From assembly GCA_963726995.1 (NCBI GenBank), contig CAVSEP010000005.1, forward strand, positions 620,001 through 684,000: a DNA stretch of 64,000 nt, written 5' to 3'. The notes beneath the pieces were generated by a model. It was not told the DNA's origin. It ran no database searches and saw only the letters and a list, made by a program, of their open reading frames with translations. This stretch comes from DAIDKA01 sp963726995 (lineage in GTDB: Bacteria; Pseudomonadota; Gammaproteobacteria; Steroidobacterales; Steroidobacteraceae). Position numbers and translations under genes: made by a program. Shown piece by piece: positions 7,696 to 17,257 of this stretch (positions within the stretch are counted from its first letter, which is position 1; each line of letters opens with the position of its first letter).

Positions 7696-9443
7696 CGGTG
7701 CACCTCGGCGACCTGCCTGGAATGCGCGATCGGGTTCGGTGGCACCTTGACGGCATCATCGCCCGGGTTGATCAGCAGGGCCATCCGGGGACCTCGAACG
7801 TGCTCCACGATGTTCGCGTAGGAAGTGACCAGATCGCCGCTGGCTCGATCCACATGCAGCATACGCAGGAAGCCGCGTTCTCGCGGCAGCGGCAGGACGC
7901 CGATTCCCCGGGTGCGCGGGTCGAAGCGGTAGATGACATCCGCATTCGATGTCGAGATCCACACGACCTTGCGTACGGGGTCCCAGGTTGTCGCATAGGG
8001 CGCGCTGGCACGGTCCGGCAGATCATAGATGCCCACCATGCGATTCGCCTTGGTGTCGTAGGCGGCCAGCTGTCCGCCACCGTAGAGGGCGAGGTACAGG
8101 ACGCCATCGTCGGCCATGGACATGCGGCGCGGACCTGCCGTCGGACTCTTGAACTCCACATGGGATTCGAACTTCAGAGTCTCGGTATTGAAGCTGCCGA
8201 AGCTCGCAGCCCCCAGCTGGCAGTACCACACGTGGGTGCGATCCGGACTCATCGCCAGGCCGTAGACCTGCTCGCCGCCGGTGCGGCCCGTCACGGGGGG
8301 AATTTTGAACTCACCGGTCTGGCCGGATTTCGGATCCAGCCAGCCCACCGCATTGTTCCCGATGTCGGAGAACCAGATCCGGCCATGGTGATCCGTGACC
8401 AGCTCGTGGTTGGGATCGAAGGACATGTCGTGCAGGCCGACCGGTGGCGCCCCGGGCTTGTTCAGGCGCCACAGCTTCCATTGCTCGGATTTCGGATCGA
8501 AGCGGATCAGCGCTCCGGGAAAGAATGGGCTCAGCCAGATTCCATCGGCGCCCGGCACCAGCGTGTGCGGTCCCCAGACCGCGTTGCCCGGAATGGTGTA
8601 GGCCTTGACGGCGCCGGATCGGGTATCGATGCCGAAGAGGCGGTTGGAGCTGACATCGGCCGCGTACAGATGATCCGTGCCCTCGAACGGGACGGCCTCG
8701 CGAATCGCATTGGGCTGCGGGACCTCGAATTCCCGGATGGAAGTGCGGGGCGTCACGATCAGCGGGGCGCCGTAGCTGTAGCCGTGGACCTCGAGCAGCG
8801 GGCCACGCAGCGCCTCAGTGAGTATCTTGGCGGTGGGTATCGGATCGCCACCGGAATAGACGTTGTCGCCGGCAGGCACGAGGTGGCCCGCCCTGCCGAA
8901 CTCCACGTTGGACACGTAGTTCATCTGCTTGACCACCGCCTGCCAGGCCAGCTCGCGAGCATCGCTGGACTGGGTGGACGGCGTGTCGTTCAGCAGCTTG
9001 GCATAGGCCCGCACCTCCGGTGCGGGCAGCTGGTGGCAGGCGACGCAGGTCATCACCAGCGCCTCCTTATGCGCAGGATCCTGCATGTCCTTCAGATAGG
9101 CCGAGGCAGGGGCCGTCCCGGCCTGGTTTGCCTCTGGCCGCATGACCAGCGTCGATGCCGCAGGACCCGCCGGTACCGCGCCGCCGATCTGCTGGTAATT
9201 GAGCAGTCGCACCGACAGGGTGCCGCGCGGGGCGTCCGCCGCAAACGTGAAATCCCCGGTAGCGCTCGTGAATACCGTGGTGGCCGTGGCGCCCGCGGCC
9301 TGGGGGAGCTTGGTCAGGGTCACCATGGCCTGCGCCAACGGCGCCCCGTTCAGATCGGTGACCCGGCCGTGGGTGGCGGCTGCCGCGCCGGTGGCAAAGG
9401 CGAGCCCGATCGCGAATGCGGAAATGACACCCGTGCCGTTCAT
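7692..9443 (-). CDS. Heme-containing beta-propeller protein (streptogramin-lyase-like)
   Basis: The start at 9443 is set by a strong GGAGGGGG Shine-Dalgarno about 8 nt upstream and a signal peptide (MNGTGVISAFAIGLAFATGAAAA). Order of parts: a carboxypeptidase-regulatory-like beta-sandwich (THGRVTDLNGAPLAQAMVTL), a heme motif CVACH about 140 residues in, then a long propeller with blades such as DGIWLSPFFPGALIRFDPKS and GRIWFSDIGNNAVGWLDPKSG, as in virginiamycin B lyase-like proteins. Most members of that group are not true lyases. The heme motif and the coupled cytochrome suggest a periplasmic oxidoreductase or sensor; the substrate is unknown. A longer in-frame start at 9551 lacks a signal peptide. 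Confidence 0.87.
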   Translation of the reverse strand: MNGTGVISAFAIGLAFATGAAAATHGRVTDLNGAPLAQAMVTLTKLPQAAGATATTVFTSATGDFTFAADAPRGTLSVRLLNYQQIGGAVPAGPAASTLVMRPEANQAGTAPASAYLKDMQDPAHKEALVMTCVACHQLPAPEVRAYAKLLNDTPSTQSSDARELAWQAVVKQMNYVSNVEFGRAGHLVPAGDNVYSGGDPIPTAKILTEALRGPLLEVHGYSYGAPLIVTPRTSIREFEVPQPNAIREAVPFEGTDHLYAADVSSNRLFGIDTRSGAVKAYTIPGNAVWGPHTLVPGADGIWLSPFFPGALIRFDPKSEQWKLWRLNKPGAPPVGLHDMSFDPNHELVTDHHGRIWFSDIGNNAVGWLDPKSGQTGEFKIPPVTGRTGGEQVYGLAMSPDRTHVWYCQLGAASFGSFNTETLKFESHVEFKSPTAGPRRMSMADDGVLYLALYGGGQLAAYDTKANRMVGIYDLPDRASAPYATTWDPVRKVVWISTSNADVIYRFDPRTRGIGVLPLPRERGFLRMLHVDRASGDLVTSYANIVEHVRGPRMALLINPGDDAVKVPPNPIAHSRQVAEVHR

Positions 9444-9611
9444 AAGTCGCCCCCCTCCAAGTCCCTGGCGACTGTAGGCCGAAGGCCCTGCCCAGGCAAT
9501 GGGCTCCGGCGGCAAGGATGAGCCGGGGCATGCACCCTGGGGTGCCCGCACGGACGTATTGGATAGAGACGCGCGCCGAATTGGCTGATTCAGTAAGGCC
9601 CGGGGGTATCG

Positions 9612-10124
9612 ATGTCACTGCGCCGATGGGGATTTCTGGCCGCCGGCCTCGTCCTGCCCATGCTGTGCCTCGCGCAGGCGCCCGGCCTGGAGGGCCCGTC
9701 CCTCGCGGCGCTGCAGCGCCAGGCGGTGGAGTCGGTCGACATCACGGTCGGCCCATTCATGCTGTGGATTGCCCGGCACTTTGCCCCCGAGCGCGATTCC
9801 CAGGGCGGGAACGCGCGGGCGGTCCTGCGCGGGGTGCACAAAGTTCAGGTCCACAACTATCGATTCAACTCCGCCAACGGCACCGGGCAACCGGACCTCG
9901 AGGCCCTGCGATCACAGCTGGCCGCGACCGGCTGGCACCCACTGGTCAAGGTGCGTGATCGGAGCAACGCCGAGAATGTGGACGTCTTTTACGTCCAGAC
10001 CGGCGACGCCATCACGCAGCTGACCATCCTCGCTTCCCATCCCAGCGAACTCACGCTGGTCCATATCCTGGGCGACATCGATCTGAACCAGGTGGCCATG
10101 CTGCGCGGCGACTTCGTTCGCTGA
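9612..10124 (+). CDS. Exported DUF4252 protein
   Basis: The 170-residue product has a signal peptide (WGFLAAGLVLPMLCLAQA) and a body matching the DUF4252 pattern: a central VKVRDRSNAENVDVFYVQTGD strand pair followed by ITQLTILASHPSELTLVHILGDIDL. These are small periplasmic or lipid-anchored proteins of unknown function, often under ECF sigma control. It is divergent from the propeller operon (168 bp apart) with a GGGGG ribosome site, and its stop lies 3 bp from the end of the convergent PKD lipoprotein gene. Confidence 0.82.
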   Translation: MSLRRWGFLAAGLVLPMLCLAQAPGLEGPSLAALQRQAVESVDITVGPFMLWIARHFAPERDSQGGNARAVLRGVHKVQVHNYRFNSANGTGQPDLEALRSQLAATGWHPLVKVRDRSNAENVDVFYVQTGDAITQLTILASHPSELTLVHILGDIDLNQVAMLRGDFVR

Positions 10125-10127
10125 CCC

Positions 10128-13100
10128 TCAATTCAGCTTCTGCAGCAACTGGATGGCGAGCAGCGGCGCGGGACTGCCGGTCGGTGCCTTCGTCACCAGC
10201 GCCATGTAGAGCGTCGAACCGGCCGCGAGCACCCGCGGCTCGAACCCCTGCGACTCAACGAGGCCGTGGGGAGTGAATTGCGGGATGGTGCCCAGTCCCG
10301 CATCCACCGGCGTGAACCCGCTGCCGGTGTAAATCTGCGCAATCGGTGCGCTGTAGGTGTTGGTGGAGTAGGTCCAGGACAGGTAGGTCTCGCCGCCATA
10401 AATCGCGGCACCGACGTTGGAGGTGTACTGAAGGTAGGTCGATGCGTCCGCTTCGTGGCCTCCGGAGGATGACCACTGGTTGCCGTCGTAGCTGTACGCC
10501 GCAATACCATACGCGCCCCCCGCGGTCGTGACCGTGGCACGGAACGCGATCACCGGTTCATTGGCGCCATCGAAGCGCAGCTGCGGCGCGTTCAGCCCGG
10601 CGGTCGTCGCTTGCGGCAGCACCCCGGCGTTTGGCCCGACCGGTGTCCAGGTCGCCGGTGAGGTCCCGGTATTCAGGCGCCGTACCGTCGTCGGACCGGC
10701 GCCCGGATCGGCTGTCACCAGCCAGATCTGTCCATTCGCATCCGCGCGCAGATCCATGGATCCGCCGTTGATCGGGAACTGATCCGTGCCGGTGGTGGTC
10801 ACGGCACCCCAGACCGCACCGTCGAAGCGCTGCACGTAGATGATGTTGTCGGATAGGTAGGCCAGCAGCGGCGCGCCGTCACCGGCAAATGCGAGAGCAG
10901 GGGGCGCGAGGGTGCAGGCGCCGCCGACCGTGGATGCGTTCGGCAAGACGCCGCCATTCGCGCCCAGCGGCTGCCAGGCGCCGCCGGTGTAGCGCAGCGC
11001 CGTCACATTGCTGCCGCCGGCGCTGGTGTTGCTCGCATACGCGACCACCGGCGCGTTGTTCGAATCAAATGCGAAGGCCGTCACGGCCGAGCCATTACCG
11101 GTGCAGCCCTGCGGGATCGTAAGATCTGCGCCGACGGTCTCCCAGGCCGAGCCGCTCCAGCGGCGCAGCATGAGCAGGTAGGCAATCGGCTGGCCGGAAA
11201 CATTGACGGTCTGCGTGAACCCGACCACCGGCTTGCCGGTCCGATCCGCCACCAGATCGACCACCGCATAGGCGCTCGCCGTGGCAATGGGGGGCGCCAT
11301 CGAGGTCCACTGCGTCGGCTCGCCCGTGATGCGATAGTGGTGCGCGGAGCCGTCGGGTGTGGCGAGTTTCACCGTATAGGTCCCGGCGACGGGCAGTGTC
11401 ACCGCGGCCGCCTGGGAGAGCAACCCGTTCGGATCGAACGAAAGAGCCGGCGCACCCGTGGGGTCGAGTAGCGTGAAGACCGGATCGGCACCGGAATCCG
11501 ATCGCTGATACGCGAATACCGCGCTACCGGGCGCATTGGCGCTAAAGGTGCCCTCGTAGTCGGTGAACTGGGGCAGGGTGCCGCTGACATCAAAGGGCAG
11601 CTGCAAGGCGGCCGACTGGATACTGCCCGCGGCCACGGCCTGCAGTGCATAGGCGCCCGGCGTGCCCGACAGTCCCGTCACCTCAAGCGTGTAGGTTCCG
11701 TCCGCCGGAAGCGCCGCGGTGAACGTGCCCGGGAGGCCGCTGAAAAGGGTTTTGGCCAGTTCCGTGGAGCCTTTCAACAGTCGCACCTGTCCGACCAGAG
11801 TCGAACCGTTTGCCTCACCGATGGTGACCTGAACGAACGGAATGTTCGTCGTCGTGAACGAAAACAACGCCGTCTGCCCCGTCTGCAGCGTCCGGGTGGT
11901 ATCCAGCGGCAAGGTCACGGTTTCCGGACCCGTGCCCGTTCCGGCCACGGGATACATCGGAATCACGACATCGGGCTGGGCGTTGACGGCTCCGTTATAG
12001 ACCGTACGGCCCGCATAGGTGCCATTGAGCGCCGTAGCGCTCAAGGCGATATTGACGTTGGCCGGCACATAGACGATTTGCCCGCCCGCGATCGGGATCA
12101 CTTCCTTGCGGGCATAGCCGGTCACCTTGGGCGACAGAGTCGTGTCCTTGGCGTGCAGGCGGCTGGGTGCGGCGATTCCGGCGGGTGCGTTGCTGTCGAA
12201 CTGCGCCAGCATATTGCAGATGGTGGCGCTCGCCAGGTGATCCACGGCTCCCGGGATGCCGATGTCGCCGGCGTCCTCACACTTGGGCTTCGGATTGCTG
12301 GGATCGAAGCCCGCATCGGAATTCCACCAGGAAAAATGCGAGACGGTGGCCTGCAGGGCCAGCCCCGTCGGTGAGGCGGAGGATGTGACGATGGTGCCGG
12401 TTCCCTCCTGGACCCACACGCCCGTGAGCTCATCCAGCGACCACAAGGGCGTGGTCTGACCCGCCGCAACCGCGACGCCATCGGCGCTCAGCTGGGCGTA
12501 CACGGGTATCTCGATGGTTGCGGTCTTGCCCACTGCCAGCTGCAAGGGCGCGCCATTGGCGCTCAGCAGGTATTCCACCGTGCCGTAGCTCACGATCGGG
12601 GTCGGCGTGCCATTGCTGCTGACGCCGTCGAAACTGCCGGGAAAGCCGGCCGCCAAGGGTTGCGTTACGTCCACGGCCGTCATCGAAATCTGCACCGCAC
12701 CGGTGACGGCGTTGCCGGCGGCGTCGACCAGGGCATTCGGGGGAAGGGTCACCATCGCGCCATCGCGGCCCGTGAGCGTACCGCCGGCCGCGGCGTCCGC
12801 CAAGGTCTGTGCGGCATCCCGCGGCCGCATGGTCGCTGAGAACTGGGCGTCGGAGGCTGCGGTAACGGGCATCTGCAGGGTCACGAACTGATCGCACAGG
12901 CCGCTTGCGGACAATTTCAGCGTGAGCGGCACGCCGAGGCCCAGGGTGAGGGTGACGTGACCCATGGCGTCCGTCGTGCCGGTGGCCGTGCCGCCGACCT
13001 GCGACACGACGACGCCGGCGATGGCCGCGCCACTGAGCGAAGTGATGACGCCCTGCACGTTGACGGTCGCGGTTGCCGCGGGCGGCGCCGAAATGGTGAC

Positions 13101-13493
13101 CGACTTGGTCACGCTGGCGCTGTGGCCGGATCCGTCGACGACGGTCAGCGTCACGGACTGGGCGCCGGCAGAGGCGAACAGGCGCGCGATCTTTACGCCG
13201 CCACCGTGATGGCCACTGCCGAAATCCCAGTAGTACTGCAGGGCGCTGGCGTCGGTGGAGGAGGAGGCGCTGGCATCAAAGGCCACCGCGGCGTTGGCCG
13301 CGGCGGTCGCGGGCGCGGTGAAGGCAGCAGTGGGTGCGGTGGCCGGTGGAGGCGTGATGACCGGCGGGGGTGAGGAAGAGGATCCGGGAGGGGTTGCGGC
13401 CGTGCCGGAGGCCGCATCACTCCCGCAGGCCTGCAGGGCGAGGCTGAGAATGGCCAGGAAACTGACGAGAATGACCGACAACCCACGCGACAT
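10128..13493 (-). CDS. Large PKD-domain lipoprotein, surface or periplasmic
   Basis: The 1,121 residues start with a lipoprotein signal (VILVSFLAILSLALQAC, Cys23), then a Ser/Thr/Pro linker, a PKD-type Ig domain (about 50-135, YYWDFGSG and LTVVDGSGHSASV) and a carboxypeptidase-regulatory-like sandwich (about 140-220). A mid region contains a pre-peptidase-like beta domain (YTLEVTGLSGTPGAYAL). The C-terminal third is propeller-like, with recurring W-x-x-VGxNxGVLPxAT modules. No catalytic motif is evident, so an adhesion or polymer-binding role is most likely. It lies between the kinase gene (102 bp away, same strand) and DUF4252 (convergent). Confidence 0.83.
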   Translation of the reverse strand: MSRGLSVILVSFLAILSLALQACGSDAASGTAATPPGSSSSPPPVITPPPATAPTAAFTAPATAAANAAVAFDASASSSTDASALQYYWDFGSGHHGGGVKIARLFASAGAQSVTLTVVDGSGHSASVTKSVTISAPPAATATVNVQGVITSLSGAAIAGVVVSQVGGTATGTTDAMGHVTLTLGLGVPLTLKLSASGLCDQFVTLQMPVTAASDAQFSATMRPRDAAQTLADAAAGGTLTGRDGAMVTLPPNALVDAAGNAVTGAVQISMTAVDVTQPLAAGFPGSFDGVSSNGTPTPIVSYGTVEYLLSANGAPLQLAVGKTATIEIPVYAQLSADGVAVAAGQTTPLWSLDELTGVWVQEGTGTIVTSSASPTGLALQATVSHFSWWNSDAGFDPSNPKPKCEDAGDIGIPGAVDHLASATICNMLAQFDSNAPAGIAAPSRLHAKDTTLSPKVTGYARKEVIPIAGGQIVYVPANVNIALSATALNGTYAGRTVYNGAVNAQPDVVIPMYPVAGTGTGPETVTLPLDTTRTLQTGQTALFSFTTTNIPFVQVTIGEANGSTLVGQVRLLKGSTELAKTLFSGLPGTFTAALPADGTYTLEVTGLSGTPGAYALQAVAAGSIQSAALQLPFDVSGTLPQFTDYEGTFSANAPGSAVFAYQRSDSGADPVFTLLDPTGAPALSFDPNGLLSQAAAVTLPVAGTYTVKLATPDGSAHHYRITGEPTQWTSMAPPIATASAYAVVDLVADRTGKPVVGFTQTVNVSGQPIAYLLMLRRWSGSAWETVGADLTIPQGCTGNGSAVTAFAFDSNNAPVVAYASNTSAGGSNVTALRYTGGAWQPLGANGGVLPNASTVGGACTLAPPALAFAGDGAPLLAYLSDNIIYVQRFDGAVWGAVTTTGTDQFPINGGSMDLRADANGQIWLVTADPGAGPTTVRRLNTGTSPATWTPVGPNAGVLPQATTAGLNAPQLRFDGANEPVIAFRATVTTAGGAYGIAAYSYDGNQWSSSGGHEADASTYLQYTSNVGAAIYGGETYLSWTYSTNTYSAPIAQIYTGSGFTPVDAGLGTIPQFTPHGLVESQGFEPRVLAAGSTLYMALVTKAPTGSPAPLLAIQLLQKLN

Positions 13494-13595
13494 GATGCTC
13501 TCCCCATGACAGCGGCCCTTCTCGACCCGGGTTCGGGTTTAGGGAGCCTGTCTGGAGTAACGAGATACGCAGCCCAAATGGGCCATGTCGGGGAA

Positions 13596-16418
13596 CTATC
13601 TTTTGGGGGCGGGCTTCTCGAGCGCCCGCAGGGCAGGAATCACCACGGGACTATGTGCGGCAAACTCGCGCCGGAAGGCCTCGGCGGCGGCCAGCGACTC
13701 GGTGGCGGCGACCCGGTCTCCCAGCGCGTTTTGGGCCCGGCCGAGCGCCTGCAGGACGTCCGCCTGGTCGGGCGTCATGTGCAACTGACTGGCGCCGTAA
13801 TCTTCCCGGGCGGCGAGCAATTCCGGCAGGGCCTCGGCCGGGCGGCCGGCCGCTTCGAGGGCGATCCCGAGGCTGCGGTGACCCTCGGCCCGCAACCACC
13901 TTAAGGGATGATGGGCGAAGCCTTGCGCACAGTCCCGGGCAAGCGCGACGGCCTCGGCATGTCTGCCCTGCAGCGTGCGAAGGGCGGCGAGGCGGCCGCG
14001 ATGGGCGGCCCGTTCGTCAGGTTCCCAGTGCGTGTCGTCGAGTGCCGCGAATTCGCGCTCGGCCGCATCCAGCTTTCCCAGCTGTGCCAACGCCAGGGCG
14101 CGCCGGGACCTGGCCCGCAGCACCGCCGGATTGCCGGCCTCGGATCCGCTCGTGAGCAATTGGATGGCATCATCCAGCGCCGCCACCGCATCGGCGGGCC
14201 GTCGGGCCGCCATATAGCTGGTGCCAAGCCCGAGGCGGCCCATCCCGCGATTGAACACCGAGGACTCATCGCTTTGGGCGTCATCCACCGCGATGCCGGA
14301 AGCGTAGGCGAGGATGGCACCGTCAGGATCGCCGGTGGCCAGCCGCATGGCGCCCAGCCAGTTGCCATAGGTCCCCATCATCGGATGCCGGGCCCCCAGC
14401 AGTTTGACGGCCGCGGGACCGGCTTGCTCCAGGGTGCGCAGGCCCAGCGCCGGCTGACCCTCGTGGACCAGGCCCCGGCCGAGCATCATTTGCGCCTGGA
14501 GCGTGTCGGCCGTGACCCGATTGCCATATACCTTCTGGCTCCAGCGCATCGCTTCCGTCATCGCAGCGACGACACCCGGACGCTGGGTGAAGATCAGCAT
14601 GTTTCCATAGGTCGTGTAGGTGTCCATGGCGGCGCGCGCCGAAATACGGGCGCCCGGTGAGGAGATGAGGCGGATGGCGTCCTGGGCCGCGGCCGCGCTG
14701 GCCGCCAGATTTCCCTCGTTGATCTGCGCCGAACTGAGCCAGCGCAGCGCGTTCACCTGAATCTCGGCCTGGCCGGTGAGGGCGGCCTGCGCGGCCGTAT
14801 CGCGCAGTAGCGTGACGGCTTCGGTATTGCGGCCCAGGTCGATGATCGCTTCACCGTAGGTCACCTGTGCGGCGAGCGTGCGCGGATCCTTCGCCCCCAG
14901 GGCTTGCGTACCCAGCACGATGGCTTCGTGCGCGGTCTCGGCGCCCGCCGCCGTGTCGCCATAGCCCACCAGGCCGTAGGCAATGGTATTCAACAACTCG
15001 GTGCGCACCGCCGGCTGCCCTGACAGTTCGGAGTCGACCCGGGCCCGCGCCGTGCGCAGCAGATCCAGGGCCGTGGTCGCGGCACTGGCACCGGAGTCGA
15101 TGTCGGCATCGGCGAGAATGGACAGGACGAAGGTCTTGATTTCATCCGCCCGGGTGGCTTCGATTCTTGCCGCACGGGCCTGCCACAGGGCGGCCCCGGC
15201 GCCCCCCAGCACCGCCGCCAGGATCAGCGCCGCCGCACCGACCTCGATACGGTGGCGCCCCACGAACTTGCGAGCGCGATAGCCGCGGCTGTCGGGGCGC
15301 GCGAGCACCGGTTCGCCCGCCAGCTCCCGGCGAATGTCCGCGGCGAAGGCATCGATGGTCTGGTAGCGCTCGGCCGGATTCTTCTTCAGGGCCTTGTTCA
15401 GGATGGCATCCAGATCGCCCCGCAGCCGCGCGCGCTGGCCAGCTTCGGTCGCGACCCGACTGGCCGCGGGGATCTCCAGCGATTTGAGCGCCTCGGATAG
15501 GGCTGCGGGCCCGGTGTGGGCGAGCCGATAGGGCAGCGACCCCGTCAACAGCTGGAAGGCAATCACACCGAGGGAATAGACGTCGCTGGCGGTGCCGATC
15601 GGCTCTCCGCGGATCTGTTCGGGGCTCGCGTAGTTGACGGTCAGCACCCGACCGGCGATGGCCGTGAGTTCAGAGTCGCCGGCGCCCTCCCGATCCATCA
15701 GTTTGGCGATGCCGAAATCCAGCAGTCTGACCTGTCCGTCGGCGGTGACCAGCACGTTCGAGGGTTTCAGGTCGCGGTGAATGATGAGTCGCGTATGGGC
15801 GTAGGCAACGGCAATCGCCACCTGCAGTATCAGCGCAAGTCGCTGGTCGATCGACAAGGAGCGGCTCGCGCAGTAGGCATCGATGGGCTCGCCCTTGACG
15901 TACTCGATGACGAGGTAGGGCCGCCCGTGCTGGTCGACACCGGCGTCATACAGGCGCGCGATATTCGGGTGTTCGAGCGCGGCGAGGATGTCCCTCTCCC
16001 GGGTCAGACGCTCATTGAGCCCGGACTCCCAGTTCAGGTGCGGCAGCTTCAGCGCCACCTGCCGTCGCAGTTCGCCGCCAACCTGTGCGGCCAGCCACAC
16101 GGAGCCCATGCCGCCGGCGCCAAGTGCCGATATCAGCTGATACTGGCCGATGACCTGACCCTCGCGCGGCGTCACCGCCGGGGCCGTGACGAACTCCCGC
16201 GCCGCCGACAACGGTGGCAGCGTCTCCAGGAATGCGCGGGCCCTGATGTCGCCGGAGCGAACGAGCAGGCGCCGCAGCGGCGACTGAAACCTGGCCCTCT
16301 CGCCGGTGAGCGCATCGATCCAGGCCGTGCGCTGCTCTTCGGGAACCTCGAGGGCCTCATTGAGCAGCGCCTCCAGCGCCGGCCAGTCGGCCTTGAGGGC
16401 TTCGATCCCGTCACTCAT
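13596..16418 (-). CDS. Membrane Ser/Thr protein kinase with TPR sensor domain
   Basis: The 940-residue protein has a short N-terminal helical region, then a Hanks-type kinase: glycine loop LGAGGMGSVW (99-108), Lys124, HRDLKPSN (His214-Asp216) and DFG (234-236). The catalytic set is complete, so it should be active. A single transmembrane helix follows (about 392-412), then about 500 residues of tetratricopeptide repeats, probably outside the membrane, as in bacterial PknB-like sensor kinases. The gene starts 16 bp after the stop of an ECF sigma gene, the usual TIGR02999 sigma/kinase pairing. A similar pair is at 61.8-64 kb. Confidence 0.93.
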   Translation of the reverse strand: MSDGIEALKADWPALEALLNEALEVPEEQRTAWIDALTGERARFQSPLRRLLVRSGDIRARAFLETLPPLSAAREFVTAPAVTPREGQVIGQYQLISALGAGGMGSVWLAAQVGGELRRQVALKLPHLNWESGLNERLTRERDILAALEHPNIARLYDAGVDQHGRPYLVIEYVKGEPIDAYCASRSLSIDQRLALILQVAIAVAYAHTRLIIHRDLKPSNVLVTADGQVRLLDFGIAKLMDREGAGDSELTAIAGRVLTVNYASPEQIRGEPIGTASDVYSLGVIAFQLLTGSLPYRLAHTGPAALSEALKSLEIPAASRVATEAGQRARLRGDLDAILNKALKKNPAERYQTIDAFAADIRRELAGEPVLARPDSRGYRARKFVGRHRIEVGAAALILAAVLGGAGAALWQARAARIEATRADEIKTFVLSILADADIDSGASAATTALDLLRTARARVDSELSGQPAVRTELLNTIAYGLVGYGDTAAGAETAHEAIVLGTQALGAKDPRTLAAQVTYGEAIIDLGRNTEAVTLLRDTAAQAALTGQAEIQVNALRWLSSAQINEGNLAASAAAAQDAIRLISSPGARISARAAMDTYTTYGNMLIFTQRPGVVAAMTEAMRWSQKVYGNRVTADTLQAQMMLGRGLVHEGQPALGLRTLEQAGPAAVKLLGARHPMMGTYGNWLGAMRLATGDPDGAILAYASGIAVDDAQSDESSVFNRGMGRLGLGTSYMAARRPADAVAALDDAIQLLTSGSEAGNPAVLRARSRRALALAQLGKLDAAEREFAALDDTHWEPDERAAHRGRLAALRTLQGRHAEAVALARDCAQGFAHHPLRWLRAEGHRSLGIALEAAGRPAEALPELLAAREDYGASQLHMTPDQADVLQALGRAQNALGDRVAATESLAAAEAFRREFAAHSPVVIPALRALEKPAPKR

Positions 16419-16434
16419 TGGGGGTCGGCGACCT

Positions 16435-17028
16435 TCATGCCGACATGGCCTCGGCCAGCAGTAGGCGCGCCTTCTCCCAGTCGCGGCGTACCGTGCGGAC
16501 CGCGACGCCCAGCGCCTGGGCGATTTCGGCCTCGGTCATGCCCGCGAAATACCGCATCTCCACGACCTGCACCAGGCGCGGGTCGAGGGCGCCGACCTCG
16601 CTGAGCGCCTCGTGCACTTTCAGGACCTCTTGCTCACCGGCGCTCGCCGCATGCTCGACACCGGTATCCAGCGTCACGTGCGGATTGCGTCCGCCGGCTC
16701 GCTCGGTCGCACGCAAACGCGCGAAGTCGACCAGTATGGTTCGCATGGCGGTGGCCGCGTAGGCCAGGAAATGCTCGCGGTGCTCGGGACGGATGCCCTC
16801 GGAGGCGGACAGTTTCAGGTAGCACTCATGAACCAGGGCCGTGGTTTCAAGGTGGCCCTGGCGAGCGCCGCGATTCAAGCGCTGATGCGCGATTCTGCGC
16901 AGCTGCGGGTACAAGCTTTCGAACAGGCGCGCCACTGCGACCCGGTCTCCCTGGGCGGCGCTCTTGAGCAGCACGCTGATGTCATCGGCGGCATCGATGT
17001 CGGCGCCATCATTAGTACCGTCGACCAT
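16435..17028 (-). CDS. ECF-type RNA polymerase sigma factor
   Basis: The 197-residue protein shows sigma region 2 (LVHECYLKLS, HFLAYAATAMRTILVDFAR) and region 4 with its helix-turn-helix (MRYFAGMTEAEIAQALGVAVRTVRRDWEKARLLL). The RTVRRDWEKA signature marks the ECF subgroup that accompanies Ser/Thr kinases instead of a zinc-finger anti-sigma. The kinase gene follows after 16 bp, so phosphorylation of the sigma factor, rather than an anti-sigma, may control it. The 229 bp upstream hold an AT-rich tract near 17200-17240, the only such tract nearby, which may include the promoter; I could not fix -35/-10 boxes. Confidence 0.92.
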   Translation of the reverse strand: MVDGTNDGADIDAADDISVLLKSAAQGDRVAVARLFESLYPQLRRIAHQRLNRGARQGHLETTALVHECYLKLSASEGIRPEHREHFLAYAATAMRTILVDFARLRATERAGGRNPHVTLDTGVEHAASAGEQEVLKVHEALSEVGALDPRLVQVVEMRYFAGMTEAEIAQALGVAVRTVRRDWEKARLLLAEAMSA

Positions 17029-17257
17029 TATTCTTGGAGTCCCCGCGCACCGTATTCACTCGATGCTACGGATCAATCATGGCAGAACCGGAAGGCTGCG
17101 ATACTATTTGAAACATGCGCTAACCGCCTCAAGCCGGCTCGGAACGGAAGCGTCGCGAGTCAGCGCCACGGGCGCGAGCGGTGGGAGTTTTTAAGAAACT
17201 AGCATAAGATATTGATTATTATTGATAATATCGGATGAATATTGCTGATTGCCGATG

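Noticed and set aside
7692..9443. Virginiamycin B lyase
   Set aside because: Only the propeller is shared; the heme motif, extra N-terminal domain and cytochrome partner argue for a different function.
7488..9521. Long open frame of 677 codons on the plus strand
   Set aside because: Antisense to the propeller gene, which has a signal peptide, ribosome site, domain motifs and a coupled cytochrome. The plus-strand product shows no known motifs.
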